Assembly (NCBI GenBank): GCA_963556195.1
Contig: OY744532.1
Coordinates: 82,457,234 to 82,521,233 of the forward strand
Direction of reading: 5' to 3'
Origin: Sepiola atlantica
Taxonomy: Eukaryota; Mollusca; Cephalopoda; Sepiida; Sepiolidae
Length of the DNA stretch: 64,000 nucleotides
The notes under the pieces are model-generated. The model worked only from the letters and a program-made list of their open reading frames with translations. It did not search any database and was not told the DNA's origin. A program made the position numbers and the translations under genes. Shown here piece after piece: positions 11,080 to 21,565 of this stretch. Position 1 is the first letter of the stretch; the number at the start of each line of letters is the position of its first letter.

Positions 11080-12150
11080 TACGAGTAATTAAATTGCCTC
11101 GAATAAATATAAGTATTATCCAAAGTAAAATATAGCGAATGGGCTTCGCCTACAGTCTTGGTAAAAAAAGTAAATATATCAGTGTTTGTTTAGACTTATC
11201 ATAATTGATCCATGCACTAGATGTTTAGCAATACGCTCTGCTTGTCAAGAAGATATATTCGTTAAACTCCACGGACGAGTTTTTTTTTATTTAAAGATGT
11301 ATTTATGTGATGCTGATCTACAAATACACGTAGACGAAGAGTTCTCAAACCTACTTTGAAGAAATACCAATAAGGTGTTGTACAAATTCTAATGATCACT
11401 ATTTGGGGGTTACGTTGCACCAGCCAGTTTTCAACAAGTAATGCTTGTATTCATTGTAGGACTGGAATTTGACACAGCCTACTTAGATGAAATTCTAGCA
11501 ATAAGCCAAAGAACCGAACAACACAAATAACATGTACAGAAAGCATTTAAGAGAATTCATGACTATTGATTTGAATTAAATGAAGGGAAGTGCTATTTTC
11601 TCATGGGAAAATAACAGATTTTGGTCACATTGTAAAAAAAGTCTAAAAGAAGTATTGTCACTACAAATTCTTCCCGGTTTAGCAAATTAGTATAACGTGT
11701 TGGTTACACACATTAACTATTTATCAGCTGCTCATAATGAGCTATGAAAAAATATAAACATATTAGAATTAACAACAGAATACAAGGAGGCAGTTCGAAA
11801 AAAATTTTTTTTTAAATATTACTATCCACACTTTTAAATCTTTTTTTTTACTGATGATCGCTCGTCAGGAATTTAAGCTCATATCTTAAAAAATGAAATA
11901 CTGATCGATAACAAATATCGCCCTCGAGCTCTCGTGCGTTACTAGCCCCAGGGAAAAATTTCTTACGAATCGAGCAGCAAGCATTGGGTATTATTTTTGT
12001 ACCAAATTGCATAGATTTGTTCATGGAATACATTTTTCTTGCAAACATATCATAAGCCATTGCTAACGATTCATTTGTCAGAAAGTGATTTAAAAGCATA
12101 CCGCAAACAGACTGAAGACATGCGGGAGCAATTCTTGTAAATTGCAATTA
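11080..12150 (+). pseudogene. Ty3/Gypsy RT and RNase H remnant (right arm)
   Basis: YSEWASPTVLVKK starts at about 11120, then FVKLHGR-like, TSQFSTSNAC and YLDEIL-like segments. RNase H remnants follow: SSGI-AHILKNEI (about 11860-11890), RAL (about 11930), and TYHKPLLTIH (about 12050-12080), where family members usually have TDHKPLLTI, so the expected aspartate reads Tyr. HTANRL and YKIEF lie at about 12100-12160. Many stops and frameshifts make it inactive. A 99-codon frame on the opposite strand (11848-12147) is a shadow of this region. Confidence 0.72.
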
Positions 12151-12373
12151 TAAAATCGAGTTCAACAACAGCATAAATAACATAAATAACAAAAGAAAAA
12201 TACATAAGTCTGTGATGAAGTTTTTATGCACTGCGATTTAGTGGTTATTCCCGCACATTACAGAAAATCAAGAAAAAATATCGTGGCGGTCCCTCTAGCA
12301 TTTTCAGAATGAAAGGTTTCATGAGCACCTATGTGTATTTGGCAAAGACTGACAAATACATCAGAAAATACAT

Positions 12374-14263
12374 TGAAAATATGCATTTTTTTAGGAGGAT
12401 AGGAACAGTGTGTGATAGAGTATTTCCAACCTATATTAAACATCCAGCTATCCATTCATATCAAATAACGTCAGGGAACGTCGTCGGGGAGTACGACATA
12501 TACCTCATTTATCATAACTTTGCAGTGGGAATGATAGCACCTGGTGAGCCCAGTCTATATCCAGGCCACATACAGGACCTGGTATTCCAAATTGTCACCC
12601 ATTTATTACTGACCACGATACTAGCTGCTTAACTTGGGTGATCTAACGGGAACCGTTGTGTGAACGTGATAAGGCATTATATTTACAAACAGGGGCGTGA
12701 AAATATATCAGAAAAGTACGTTACCCAGTTGGAGAACAAGTTTTATTTCGGATGTTAAAAAACAATGTATCATTCTGGGGAAAAGTGATAGTGGAAAAAA
12801 CAGATCCAGAATATAGTTTTAATTGATAACGAGACCCAAGTTTAGCTACAACAGACACAGGAACCATCTTAATAACCTATATGTAGAAGCGGTTGAGAAT
12901 GATATTTTAGATGACGCACTAATTGAAGTAGTTTTCGACACATTATGGATTCTAATCCTGGAAACAGCTAATACACAGATAACATTAAAAGAAAAACATG
13001 TAATTTTACAGAATTGGTTGTAACACACCCTAAAATTAACATGTATTTGCTATATATGAAGCAGGACAAACACGTTTGTGTTATTGGTTATCTATACTAT
13101 TCCATGGGTATATTCACTTTTCTAGGCATTATGCATTTAGAAGACTACGATGAAGAACGAACAGTCTATTAGTACAATTGTCCTCTGTTTCTCTGTTAAT
13201 ACACCCCTTGTAAGTATACCACCGTATTATCTTATTTGTAATCGACCCTGGAAGGCCACAACACTACGCAATTCTAACTGTCGAACTTGGGCGATAATTT
13301 ATTATCATCCTGAAAGCTTCATCGTATAAATGTGCTCGCACAATTGTTTCCCGTTATGATTGACAAAAATTGAAATAGGACATAAAAAACGTTGTAAATG
13401 CATGGACCCGACAGTTTATTAAGAAATAGTAAAAGTTACACCGATTGTTATTCATGATTAAAATCGCCACCAGTGGAGGCAACAATCTCAACGTGTGCGC
13501 AAAATGAGTCAAATGAATTGACGACCATGCCTTTGTTTGTAGCGGGAAACCCGTTCACATTCAACCGTATTGTGGGCGTGCCCTTTTGTCTTGAGCTTGA
13601 CCACGCCCACGATGTAATAGTCAACATTGTCGCAGTAGCGGTCTCAAGTCTGACGAAACATGGTAAGGCTCATTGTCGAGCGTCCACGCGAGGGTCGTCT
13701 TGGCCTTGTGAGAATGAGCAACTTATTACTGGGAGACGAAAGGGCGTCCGGCGCCGATCTCTTTCATCCAAGGCTACACCACGCTCTCCAGTATTTTCTG
13801 ATTGATCTCAGCGGGGTCTGACGTATCTTTAATCTGTTTCACTTGTTCTTGAACTTGATAATGAAGTTATATTAGTTTTTATTTTTTTAATTTCATAAGA
13901 CACAATATCGAATCCTAGTTATTCTGATATAATTTCAACAATAAGCGGAAGAACTTTAAATAAAAATGATGAGTTTATCTCTATACATCTAAAGTTTGGT
14001 ATATGTTCATATATGTCGTTGTGAAAGATGCACTCCAAAATAATTTCCGAATCATTCTGAATGTTGCAATACAGCAGCTATGCTTAACGTAAGATAATGA
14101 GCTCTGTATTTAGTCGAATCTTGTTTTATAAAAAACAGATTAGAGAGGGGGTTTTAGCAAAACAGTGAAGAACATACGCACATTATAAAACTACTACAAT
14201 ATAAATCCTTAAAATGTAAAGAAAACGAACAATTATGTAATTGCATCCGTTGTCTATGGGCGA
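12374..14263. other. Unique AT-rich DNA, no gene assigned
   Basis: Short open frames exist (for example 12309-12632 plus, running out of the inverted repeat, and 13473-13805 plus) but no domain is recognisable. The latter lies in a locally GC-richer patch (13460-13810) and holds a small hairpin, GTGGGCGTG near 13572 pairing with CACGCCCAC near 13602. It could be a decayed element or exon; I cannot assign it. Confidence 0.4.
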
Positions 14264-14271
14264 TGTATATA

Positions 14272-14329
<58 letters not shown>
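14264..14329. repeat. (TA)n microsatellite
   Basis: Pure TA apart from one TATG near 14278. Confidence 0.97.
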
Positions 14330-14333
<4 letters not shown>

Positions 14334-14431
14334 AGTTTTATAACACAATTATATTTAGGTATATTTATAATTTCATAAATTGTTTTCAATAGAAATCTCA
14401 ATAAAGTGTAACAAGCTTCGAGCCATTAATG

Positions 14432-14598
14432 CTTTTAAGTCATATTCCAATGACCAAAGGAAAAATCAATACATTAAGATAATTTTTATTTTATTTTTCA
14501 TCGCAGTTTGATCATTGAAATTGAATAAAACAAATACATAAATAAAAATGATAGTAATGGATTAATTTTTCCTTTGGTCATTGGATTATGACGTAAAA

Positions 14599-14599
<1 letters not shown>
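14432..14599. repeat. 45-bp inverted repeat abutting a TA tract
   Basis: 14432-14476 and 14555-14599 are reverse complements with about four mismatches and a 78-bp loop. A TA tract starts immediately at 14600. Confidence 0.88.

Positions 14600-14656
<57 letters not shown>
14600..14656. repeat. (TA)n microsatellite
   Basis: Uninterrupted TA repeat next to the inverted repeat. Confidence 0.97.
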
Positions 14657-14657
<1 letters not shown>

Positions 14658-15225
14658 TGTTTTGCACAGTTTTTAGCACCTCTTTTAATTCTTGCTTATA
14701 TACGAGAGCCGAATATAAACTCACCAGACAAAACCCTGCAATATGATCAGAAAATACAGAAAATCAAAAATTAACCCTTTTTTATTTTATTTTAAATTTA
14801 TTTATCATTCATGTTCATCAGTATTCTTTGGTACAAAATATTTGATTAAATATATTAATCATTTTTCTAAAGCTTGTAAATTAAATGTTACCTAGCGAAT
14901 TCATCCAAAGATTCATTTTTTTTAAACAAGTTAATAAATTAAAATCGTATTTTCATGTTATTACGATTTATAGATTTTAGTTATAGTGCTAGTAAAAACA
15001 CAATAACTATTAATAATGTTCTCATTAGTACCAGCAATAGAAAATTATGTTTTTAATTCTTTTTTTAAAGATCGTTTGTTGAATCGAATACGAGACTTAC
15101 ATCTTTCCGATTCCCGATTCCGATTATTCGTCCTAATACTTGTATATAAAGATGTTCGAATTGATGCAGTGATGAAAGGGTGTTTCTTTGTTGATATGCT
15201 CCTGTTAACGGTTTCTTTAAATTGT
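14657..15225. other. AT-rich DNA, nothing recognised
   Basis: No gene was recognised. The last bases grade into the ~60-bp minisatellite. Confidence 0.5.
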
Positions 15226-15435
15226 TTTTACAAATGATACACAGAATGTCAGTCATTTAAACATTGTTTACGTTCGTAACTATACTTTTTTACAAATAAT
15301 ACACTGAATGTTAGTTGTATACACATATTTACGTTCTTTACCATATTTGTTTACAAATCGTACACTGAATGTTAGTCGTTTAAACATTGTTTACGTTCGT
15401 AACTATATTTTTTTAAATGATACGCTGACTGTTAG
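15226..15435 (+). repeat. ~60-bp minisatellite, first block
   Basis: About 3.5 diverged copies of a ~60-bp unit containing TACAAATGATACACTGAATG, a GTTTAAACATTGTTTACG-like segment and TTCGTAACTATAT. The array is continued by 16516-16861 and 20838-21565; together about 21 copies. Confidence 0.92.
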
Positions 15436-16515
15436 TGTTATATTAGGGAGGGGCCCCCATATCTTTGGAAACGACACAGGAATATCGGGTCAGAGAAGGT
15501 CAGATATGGTACGATTGTGAGTGGTGTCTCTGATGGTCGACGCGAGGCAAATGTCTGTTGCGTCATTTGGTTTCATCAAAAACTAGAGTTTTTTTTAGAG
15601 AGAACGCTTTGGAAGTGATAGCGATCAGACCACGATGTAGCCGCTCGTCCAGAAAGCTAGCGATCCCATAGAAAATATTGGGCTAAAAGTTATCGGCTGG
15701 ATATCGAATGAAATCCGACATATATCCGCGTGCATCGTCGCGCCCCACACCGAAAAGTATGAATGAGTGAAGTATGGAATTGGACGAGTGGATGGAAACC
15801 ACTCCACAACCAAGACATCAGATAAAAGAACGAATCTATCTCTGAAAAAAAAACTGTCTCCGAGTTTTGGCTCCTGTCTGAAAACGAATTTGTCCACATA
15901 ACAAAGCCCCCCAGAATCGATCACGGCCAGAGACACAACGAAATCCACGGCACCGATAGGTATCACGACCAGTAGACGAAGAATAAAAATATAAGGTAAC
16001 TGTTTATATACGATTGAACATGTTCGGTTTCTAATTTGAAGGTGAAAAAAAAGCATGTTACGTGTTAAAAACAGAAAAAAAGTGTACAATGCTAAAAAGA
16101 AAATATGGTGTATGAGAAAAAATTGTTTGAAAAGAAAAATGCTTAACAAGAGACGTGTTAAAAAGAAAATATGTTTAAAGAGAACAGTGTTTAATATAAG
16201 GTGTTTAAACGAGTAAATAATTTAAAATAAGTTGTTTAAAAAGAAAAAGTGTACCAAATGTGTTTAAAAAGAAAAGTGTTTAATGATTATGAAATGTGAA
16301 ATGTGAAGACGTTAAAAACTGTTAATTATTCATACATGTTTAAAAAGATATTAAGAACTTTGGATAGATGTTATGAGACGAGCCTTGCCCAGCGCCCCCG
16401 AAAAAAACTTTCGTATGTTTCCAACCAACTTTCTTGTTATTTCGACTTTCGTTTAAAATGTTGCGGGATGCATTAGCCTCGAGGAGTCGTTAGTTCGAAA
16501 GATAGTAATGTAACA
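15436..16515. mobile_element. 1,080-bp insertion in the minisatellite, probable solo LTR
   Basis: Begins TGTTATATTAG and ends AGTAATGTAACA, giving TG...CA ends with a short TGTTA/TAACA inverted terminus. It interrupts a minisatellite unit, with TTAG (15432-15435) on the left and TTAC (16516-16519) on the right, most simply a 4-bp target duplication with one mutation. Removing the insert restores the unit. No coding domain is visible. The second half (about 16020-16350) is a degenerate array of GTGTTTAAAAAGAAAA-like motifs. Solo LTRs arise by recombination between the two LTRs of an element. Orientation and superfamily are not determined. Confidence 0.55.
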
Positions 16516-16861
16516 TTACTCGTTTAAACATTGTTTACGTTCGTAACTATATATTTTACAAATGATACACTGAATGTTAGTCGCTTAAGCATTGTTTACG
16601 TTTGTAACTATTTTTTTTACAAATGATACACTGAATGTTAGTACTTTAAATATTGTTTACGTTCGTAACTATATGTTTTACAAATGATACACAGAATGTT
16701 CGTCGTTTAAAAATAGTTTACGTACGTAACTATATATTTTTTCACAAATGATACACTGAATGTTGATCGTTTAAACATTGTTTACGTTCGTAACTATTTT
16801 TTTACAAATGATACACTGAATGTTAGCACTTTAAATATTGTTTACGTTCGTAACTATATAT
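16516..16861 (+). repeat. ~60-bp minisatellite, second block
   Basis: About 5.7 copies of the same unit, interrupted at 16861 by the BEL/Pao element. Confidence 0.93.
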
Positions 16862-17210
16862 TGTGAAAAAAAGAGGTGACGATACTCACGTGAAGAAAAT
16901 CAGAGGACCGGAAGGTAAAACCCGATGCCTTCCATCTATTTATACTAATAAGGAAGGCATTCAGTGGTTATAAAGTCTTCCTCTTATACCGGAGAGGGCA
17001 TTAACATTTTGGACTTGCTTCTGTGTTAACCAGTTATCAGTTAATCGTTTGATTTGTTACCAAGCTTACAGCTACCCCCTTCCCCATCTTTAGTTATTTG
17101 TTAACTGACTCCCCGATTTCGGTGGAAATGGCGCGAATCGGCAGTGTTTCGCAAGACAACAGCACTTCTACTATTCTTACACTTCAACCAGTCGAAAGAT
17201 TTTTTCGACA
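16862..17210 (+). repeat. BEL/Pao 5' LTR
   Basis: 349 bp, TGTGAAAAAA...TTTTTCGACA. Compared with the 3' LTR it differs by one A in the opening A-run, two substitutions in the AATAAGGAAGG/AATAGGGAGGG segment, and a small change in the GGAAATGGCGCG/GGAAAGTCGCG segment. TTATAAAG near 16978 may serve as the TATA element. Confidence 0.93.
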
Positions 17211-17294
17211 CATTGCGAAACAATTCTGCAACAGTGTGAAGTCGGCTGGACCTTTTTTGGTTGTCTGATTACTGCCCATTCATAGCTTTTTTTT

Positions 17295-17715
17295 AGAATT
17301 ACCGTTACAGCTACTTATCACCCCCTTAGGCGAACTGGCGGAAACTATTGATACAGTACGCAACAAAATTTCGGTCATTAAGGATATGGTTCAGACGAAA
17401 CTTGCAAGTTTGCATGCTGGAAGGACTTCTTCACTTACATTTTCCGTGTTCGAGGAACAGATTATTAACTATCTGGTGGAGATTGACTCTCACATTAGCC
17501 ACATAAGACTTCACGACCCCTCCTCCCGTGACGAGATGGAGAGTTGGTCTTCTGAATACGCAGGGTTTTTGGATTCTCTCCACCAACTCCGTATAACTCA
17601 TCCCCCCTCCAATTCTGATAACGCATTTGGTCTACCTCCAAAGCTCGCCTGCAGGAGGGAGGTTTTGAGTTGCAGGCCTGCAACTCCAATTGTGCCACCC
17701 TCAGAGAAAAAATGA
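17295..17715 (+). pseudogene. BEL/Pao gag N-terminal remnant
   Basis: An open frame ending at 17715 continues upstream of the only early ATG (17386) to about 17295, reading LGELAETIDTVRNKISVIKD and then DMVQTKLASLHAGRTS. It is an alpha-helical, charged N-terminal segment of the kind found at the start of BEL/Pao Gag proteins, which assemble the particle. There is no CCHC zinc knuckle and no protease motif. The frame runs into a stop just where sequence from the RNase H-connection region begins, which marks the internal deletion at about 17640-17720. The true start cannot be fixed. Confidence 0.55.
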
Positions 17716-18995
17716 GTCAGGACGGCACTCTCAGCACCCATGGAGGCAGTTGGGAGAGAGTATTAGGTTATCGCTATGCTCCACTTACAGAAGAAATGAG
17801 TGTCAACCCGGTGAAATGCCAGTCGGATGCTTCGACTAAGCGAAGAATACTGGCTGAAGCCGCTAAAATCTTTGATCCTTTGTCTCTTTGCCTCCCTGTG
17901 ACCCTGCGGAGCCGAGTATTAATGGCCAAATTATGGAAAAGAGGATTAGGATGGGATGAACAAATCCCAGGTGAATATCAGATGCTATGGAGGACTCTTG
18001 CTCGGGACCTGTCTGACCTGAGTGACTTACCATTTGACCGTTGCGCCTTCCAGGGAGGTCAAGAAGGAGAGTTATTCGTTTTTTGTGATGCCTCTGCAGA
18101 TGCGTATGGGTTTGCAGCATACGTCTTACAGCAGGGTTGTCCCCGATTGATTTTTGCCAAAGCCAAAGTGGCCCCCTCTAAGACGAAGTCACTCCCGACA
18201 TTGGAGCTAATGGCCATATACTTGGCTCTAAAATGCTTGCCCTCAGTGTTACTGGGCTGCAGGGATTTGATCCTCACCAAGTTATATGTGGCAACGGATG
18301 CACAAGTGGTCTTGTCATGGATTCTGTCACAATCTATGGCAAGTAAGAATGTTTTTGCTCAAAATCGGCTCAAGGATGTTCTTCATATGAGGAGTCAATT
18401 TGCTACTCTCCATGGACTCGAACCGGTGTTTCGTTAAATACATACCTCGCAAAACCCAGCTGATCTCATTACCAGAGGAATGTCCTTGAGGAAATTCAAG
18501 TCAGTTTTCAAGTTTTGGTGTCATGGTCCCTCTTGGTTGGGGGGAGGAAGTTCTGCCTGGCCGGTACAGGATATGCCATGTCTCAGCAAACATTCCCAAC
18601 AAATGGCATCTGCTTGTGTAGGTGTTTCCGTGGCCCTCGAGACAGAATGTACTCCCTGCATCAACTTTGGACGTTTCTCTCAATTTTCCCGCCTTCTCAG
18701 AGTGGTTACATTGGTGTTCACGTTCATCAATAGGCTTAGGGGGCGCAATGAAGATGCGGGAGGAAAGGCCAAAATATATCTGTTAAAAAACTTGCAGGCC
18801 CAATCCTGCGTGGTGGAATTGCATTACTTGCAGGATCCCTCTGGAAAATCGGTCCCCCCACTGATCCATTCTCTTGACTTGTTTCTGGACCACGATGGCC
18901 TCATCCGTTCTCGAGGCCGAATAGACAGATCACCGCACCTCAGTTTCGAGGTAAAAAAAAACCATCTTATTGGGCAAGGACAACCTCGTCACTAG
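17670..18995 (+). pseudogene. BEL/Pao pol remnant: RT connection, RNase H and start of integrase
   Basis: The segment WERVLGYRYAPLTEEMSV followed by STKRRILAEAAKIFDPLSLC is typical of the Pao region after the reverse transcriptase. RNase H follows with its acidic residues visible: FCDASADAYGF (about 18080-18112), LELMAIYLALKCL (about 18202-18240) and ATDAQVVLSWI (about 18291-18325). An in-frame TAA at 18435-18437 interrupts an otherwise continuous frame that resumes with NPADLITRG. The frame ends at 18995 after a frameshift in a run of nine A (about 18953-18961), where the integrase frame takes over. The polymerase YxDD region is absent because of the internal deletion. Confidence 0.85.
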
Positions 18996-20403
18996 ACTCA
19001 TTATTATGGATTGTCATTACCGGAGTGCCCATTTAGGAGTGGGGTCTACTCTAGCTGAGCTCAGGCGTTGTGGGTTTTGGATTCCTCAAGGGAGACAGGC
19101 GGTCACTAAGGCTTTGGCATCTTGCCATTTATGTAAGAGGTACAACTCAAGAGCTGTTCTCCCCACTAATTCGGCTAGTCTTCCAGTGCCTCGGGTCGAG
19201 TTCACGGAGCCTTTCCAAAACACTGGAGTTGATTTTACTGGACATTTTTGGATCAAGAGCGGATCTACGGAAGAAAAAGTGTACCTTTTACTCTTTACTT
19301 GCATGTCCATCAGAGCTATACATGTGGAGGTGGTTCCTGACATGGGAATGTTATCTTTCGTGCAAGCCTTGGTTAGGTTCACTAACCTGTATGGTGTTCC
19401 TCAAGCACTTTATTCTGATAATGCTAAGACATTTGTAGGCAGCGGCAAACTGTTTTCCCGACTCTCCCTGTTTCACGAATACCAGCAGAAATTTGCCACC
19501 TCCAATATCCAGCTGCGCACTATTCCTCTGTATTCTCCCTGGTATGGAGGTGTGTGGGAGAGATCCATACAAACTGTCAAAACATGCCTGCACAAAACCA
19601 TAGGCAGGGGACGAGTGGATTACTTCTCGCTAATAACTATCGTTTCGGACATCCAGAGGGCAGTCAATAATCGTCCTCTAACCTACTGGGAATTTGCAGA
19701 CCGAGGACTAGAAGCTGTGACTCCTAGTATGTTCCTGGGACCCAAGAAAAACCCTGGATTGATGTTGAAGCTAGGAGCAAGTGACCTGACAAATACAGCT
19801 CCCCCTGGTCGCAGAAAATTAGTTGAGACAATGATGCTGCGGAATGAATGGTTGGAAAATTTCCGGCATTTGTGGTATGAGGAATATCTCCTCTGTCTTA
19901 GAGAGAGGCCTCAAGGCCGATCACAGGAGTCCTTCACCAACCGAATAAGGGTAAATGATGTTGTCCTCATCAAGAGCCCCCTTAAACCAAGACCATTTTG
20001 GCTATTGGGGTCCGTCTTAGAACGTTTGGAATCTGACAGGGGTGTCGTCAGATCGGCACGTATCAGGCAGAGTGATGGTGCAGTGATGGTGCATTCTCTC
20101 AAGAATCTATTTCCATTGGAGCTTTCCCTTTCACCGGAAGAGGCTGGACAAACCGCAGACTCATCGTCCCCTCCCAACATTCCGAGCAGCTCCATAGGAG
20201 AGGAGGCCACACTGTGGTTATGCCCAAAATGCAATTCCCCTCAAGGAGAGGAGAACATGATTGCCTGTGATCGGTGCAACGAATGGTTCCATTTTAGATG
20301 CGCGGGTGTGGAAAGGGCTCCACCGCAGAGACAGAAATGGTACTGTCCTGAGTGCGTTCCCCGCAAACGCCGGCGGGGTAGACCCAGCTTACTTCCAGCA
20401 TAA
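18970..20403 (+). CDS. BEL/Pao integrase with C-terminal PHD finger and AT-hook-like tail
   Basis: A 477-codon open frame (no ATG at its beginning; it is the continuation of pol after a frameshift). It starts with the HHCC zinc-binding domain (H-x4-H and C-x2-C, within residues 15-55). The DDE integrase core follows with Asp in GVDFTGHF, Asp in LYSDNAKTF and Glu in GGVWERSIQ (residues about 85-205). A DUF5641-like C-terminal domain (VNDVVLIKSPLKPRPFW onward) is next. After a linker comes a complete C4HC3 PHD finger (about residues 417-463: CPKC, CDRC, WFHFRC, WYCPEC), then KRRRGRPS, which has the RGRP core of an AT-hook. Integrase inserts the cDNA into the chromosome; PHD fingers commonly read histone H3 tails, so a targeting role is inferred. 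The catalytic triad is intact, but upstream breaks probably prevent normal expression. Confidence 0.88.
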   Translation: MGKDNLVTRLIIMDCHYRSAHLGVGSTLAELRRCGFWIPQGRQAVTKALASCHLCKRYNSRAVLPTNSASLPVPRVEFTEPFQNTGVDFTGHFWIKSGSTEEKVYLLLFTCMSIRAIHVEVVPDMGMLSFVQALVRFTNLYGVPQALYSDNAKTFVGSGKLFSRLSLFHEYQQKFATSNIQLRTIPLYSPWYGGVWERSIQTVKTCLHKTIGRGRVDYFSLITIVSDIQRAVNNRPLTYWEFADRGLEAVTPSMFLGPKKNPGLMLKLGASDLTNTAPPGRRKLVETMMLRNEWLENFRHLWYEEYLLCLRERPQGRSQESFTNRIRVNDVVLIKSPLKPRPFWLLGSVLERLESDRGVVRSARIRQSDGAVMVHSLKNLFPLELSLSPEEAGQTADSSSPPNIPSSSIGEEATLWLCPKCNSPQGEENMIACDRCNEWFHFRCAGVERAPPQRQKWYCPECVPRKRRRGRPSLLPA

Positions 20404-20490
20404 ATTAAAGGTCCTGAGTACGACTTCAAACTATAGCCTACCTTACCTCTTTTTTTCTTTCTTTTTTTTCCTTCCTCTTGTTCGGGAGTG

Positions 20491-20837
20491 TGTGAAAAAA
20501 GAGGTGACGATACTCACGTGAAGAAAATCAGAGGACCGGAAGGTAAAACCCGATGCCTTCCATCTATTTATACTAATAGGGAGGGCATTCAGTGGTTATA
20601 AAGTCTTCCTCTTATACCGGAGAGGGCATTAACATTTTGGACTTGCTTCTGTGTTAACCAGTTATCAGTTAATCGTTTGATTTGTTACCAAGCTTACAGC
20701 TACCCCCTTCCCCATCTTTAGTTATTTGTTAACTGACTCCCCGATTTCGGTGGAAAGTCGCGAATCGGCAGTGTTTCGCAAGACAACAGCACTTCTACTA
20801 TTCTTACACTTCAACCAGTCGAAAGATTTTTTCGACA
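20491..20837 (+). repeat. BEL/Pao 3' LTR
   Basis: 347 bp, nearly identical to the 5' LTR; ends TTTTTTCGACA and is followed by the ATAT target duplication and the rest of the interrupted minisatellite unit. Confidence 0.93.
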
Positions 20838-21565
20838 ATATTTTACAAATGATACACTGAATGTTAGCACTTTAAATATTGTTTACGTTCGTAACTATAT
20901 ATTTTACAAATGATACACTGAATGTTAGTCGCTTAAGCATTGTTTACGTTCGTAACAATTTTTTTTTACTAATGATAAACTGAATTTTAGTACTTTAAAT
21001 ATTGTTTACGTTCGTAACTATATGTTTTACAAATGATGCACTGAATGTTAGTCGTTTAAAAATTGTTTACGTACGTAACTATATTTTTTTATACAAATTA
21101 TACACTGAATCTTGATCGTTTAAACATTGTTCGTAACTATTTTTTTACAAATGATACACTGAATGTAAATTGTCTAAACATTGTTTACGTTCGTAACTAT
21201 TTTTTTTACAAATGACACACTGAATGTTGGAGCTTCAAATAGTGTTTACGTTCGTAAGTATATTTGGTCACAAATTATACACTGAATGTTAGTCGTTTAA
21301 ACATTTGTTTACGTCTGTAACTATATTGTTTATAAATAATACACTGAATGTTAGTACTTTATACATTGTTTACGTTCTCAACTACGTTTGTTACAAATGA
21401 TACACTGAATGCTAGTCGTTTACACATTCTGTATGCACGTAACTATAGTTTGTACAAATGATACACTGAATGTTTGTCATTTAAACATTGTTTACGTTCG
21501 TAACTATATTTTTTACAATTGATACACTTAATGATAGTCGTTTAAACATTGTTTACATTAGTAAC
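20838..21565 (+). repeat. ~60-bp minisatellite, third block
   Basis: About 12 copies of the same unit, with increasing divergence toward 21565. Confidence 0.93.

Larger units (their letters stand above)
9983..12373. repeat. Large inverted repeat, right arm
   Basis: Reverse complement of 5467-8040. The arms point away from each other: coding remnants read leftward in the left arm and rightward here, with their 5' sides facing the spacer. Relative to the left arm, 189 bp are missing at about 12160 with the 6-bp microhomology TGAACT at the junction. Confidence 0.93.
16862..20837 (+). mobile_element. BEL/Pao LTR retrotransposon, internally deleted, in the minisatellite
   Basis: Two near-identical LTRs (16862-17210 and 20491-20837) with TG...CA ends bound a 3.28-kb internal region in the order gag N-terminus, RNase H, integrase. 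ATAT is duplicated on both sides (16858-16861 and 20838-20841), and joining the flanks recreates an exact minisatellite unit. Autonomous BEL/Pao elements are usually about 6-7 kb; here most of gag, the protease and most of the reverse transcriptase are missing in one internal deletion. The LTRs differ at only a few places, so insertion looks recent. No clear primer binding site was recognised after 17210, and the sequence before the 3' LTR is pyrimidine-rich rather than a clear polypurine tract. Confidence 0.92.

Noticed and set aside
11848..12147. 99-codon frame on the minus strand, nearly identical to 5882-6181 on the plus strand
   Set aside because: It lies antisense to Gypsy RNase H remnants in both arms; its conservation reflects the recent inverted duplication.
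13473..13805. 110-codon frame in a GC-richer patch
   Set aside because: No recognisable domain, splice context or second copy; kept only as a note.
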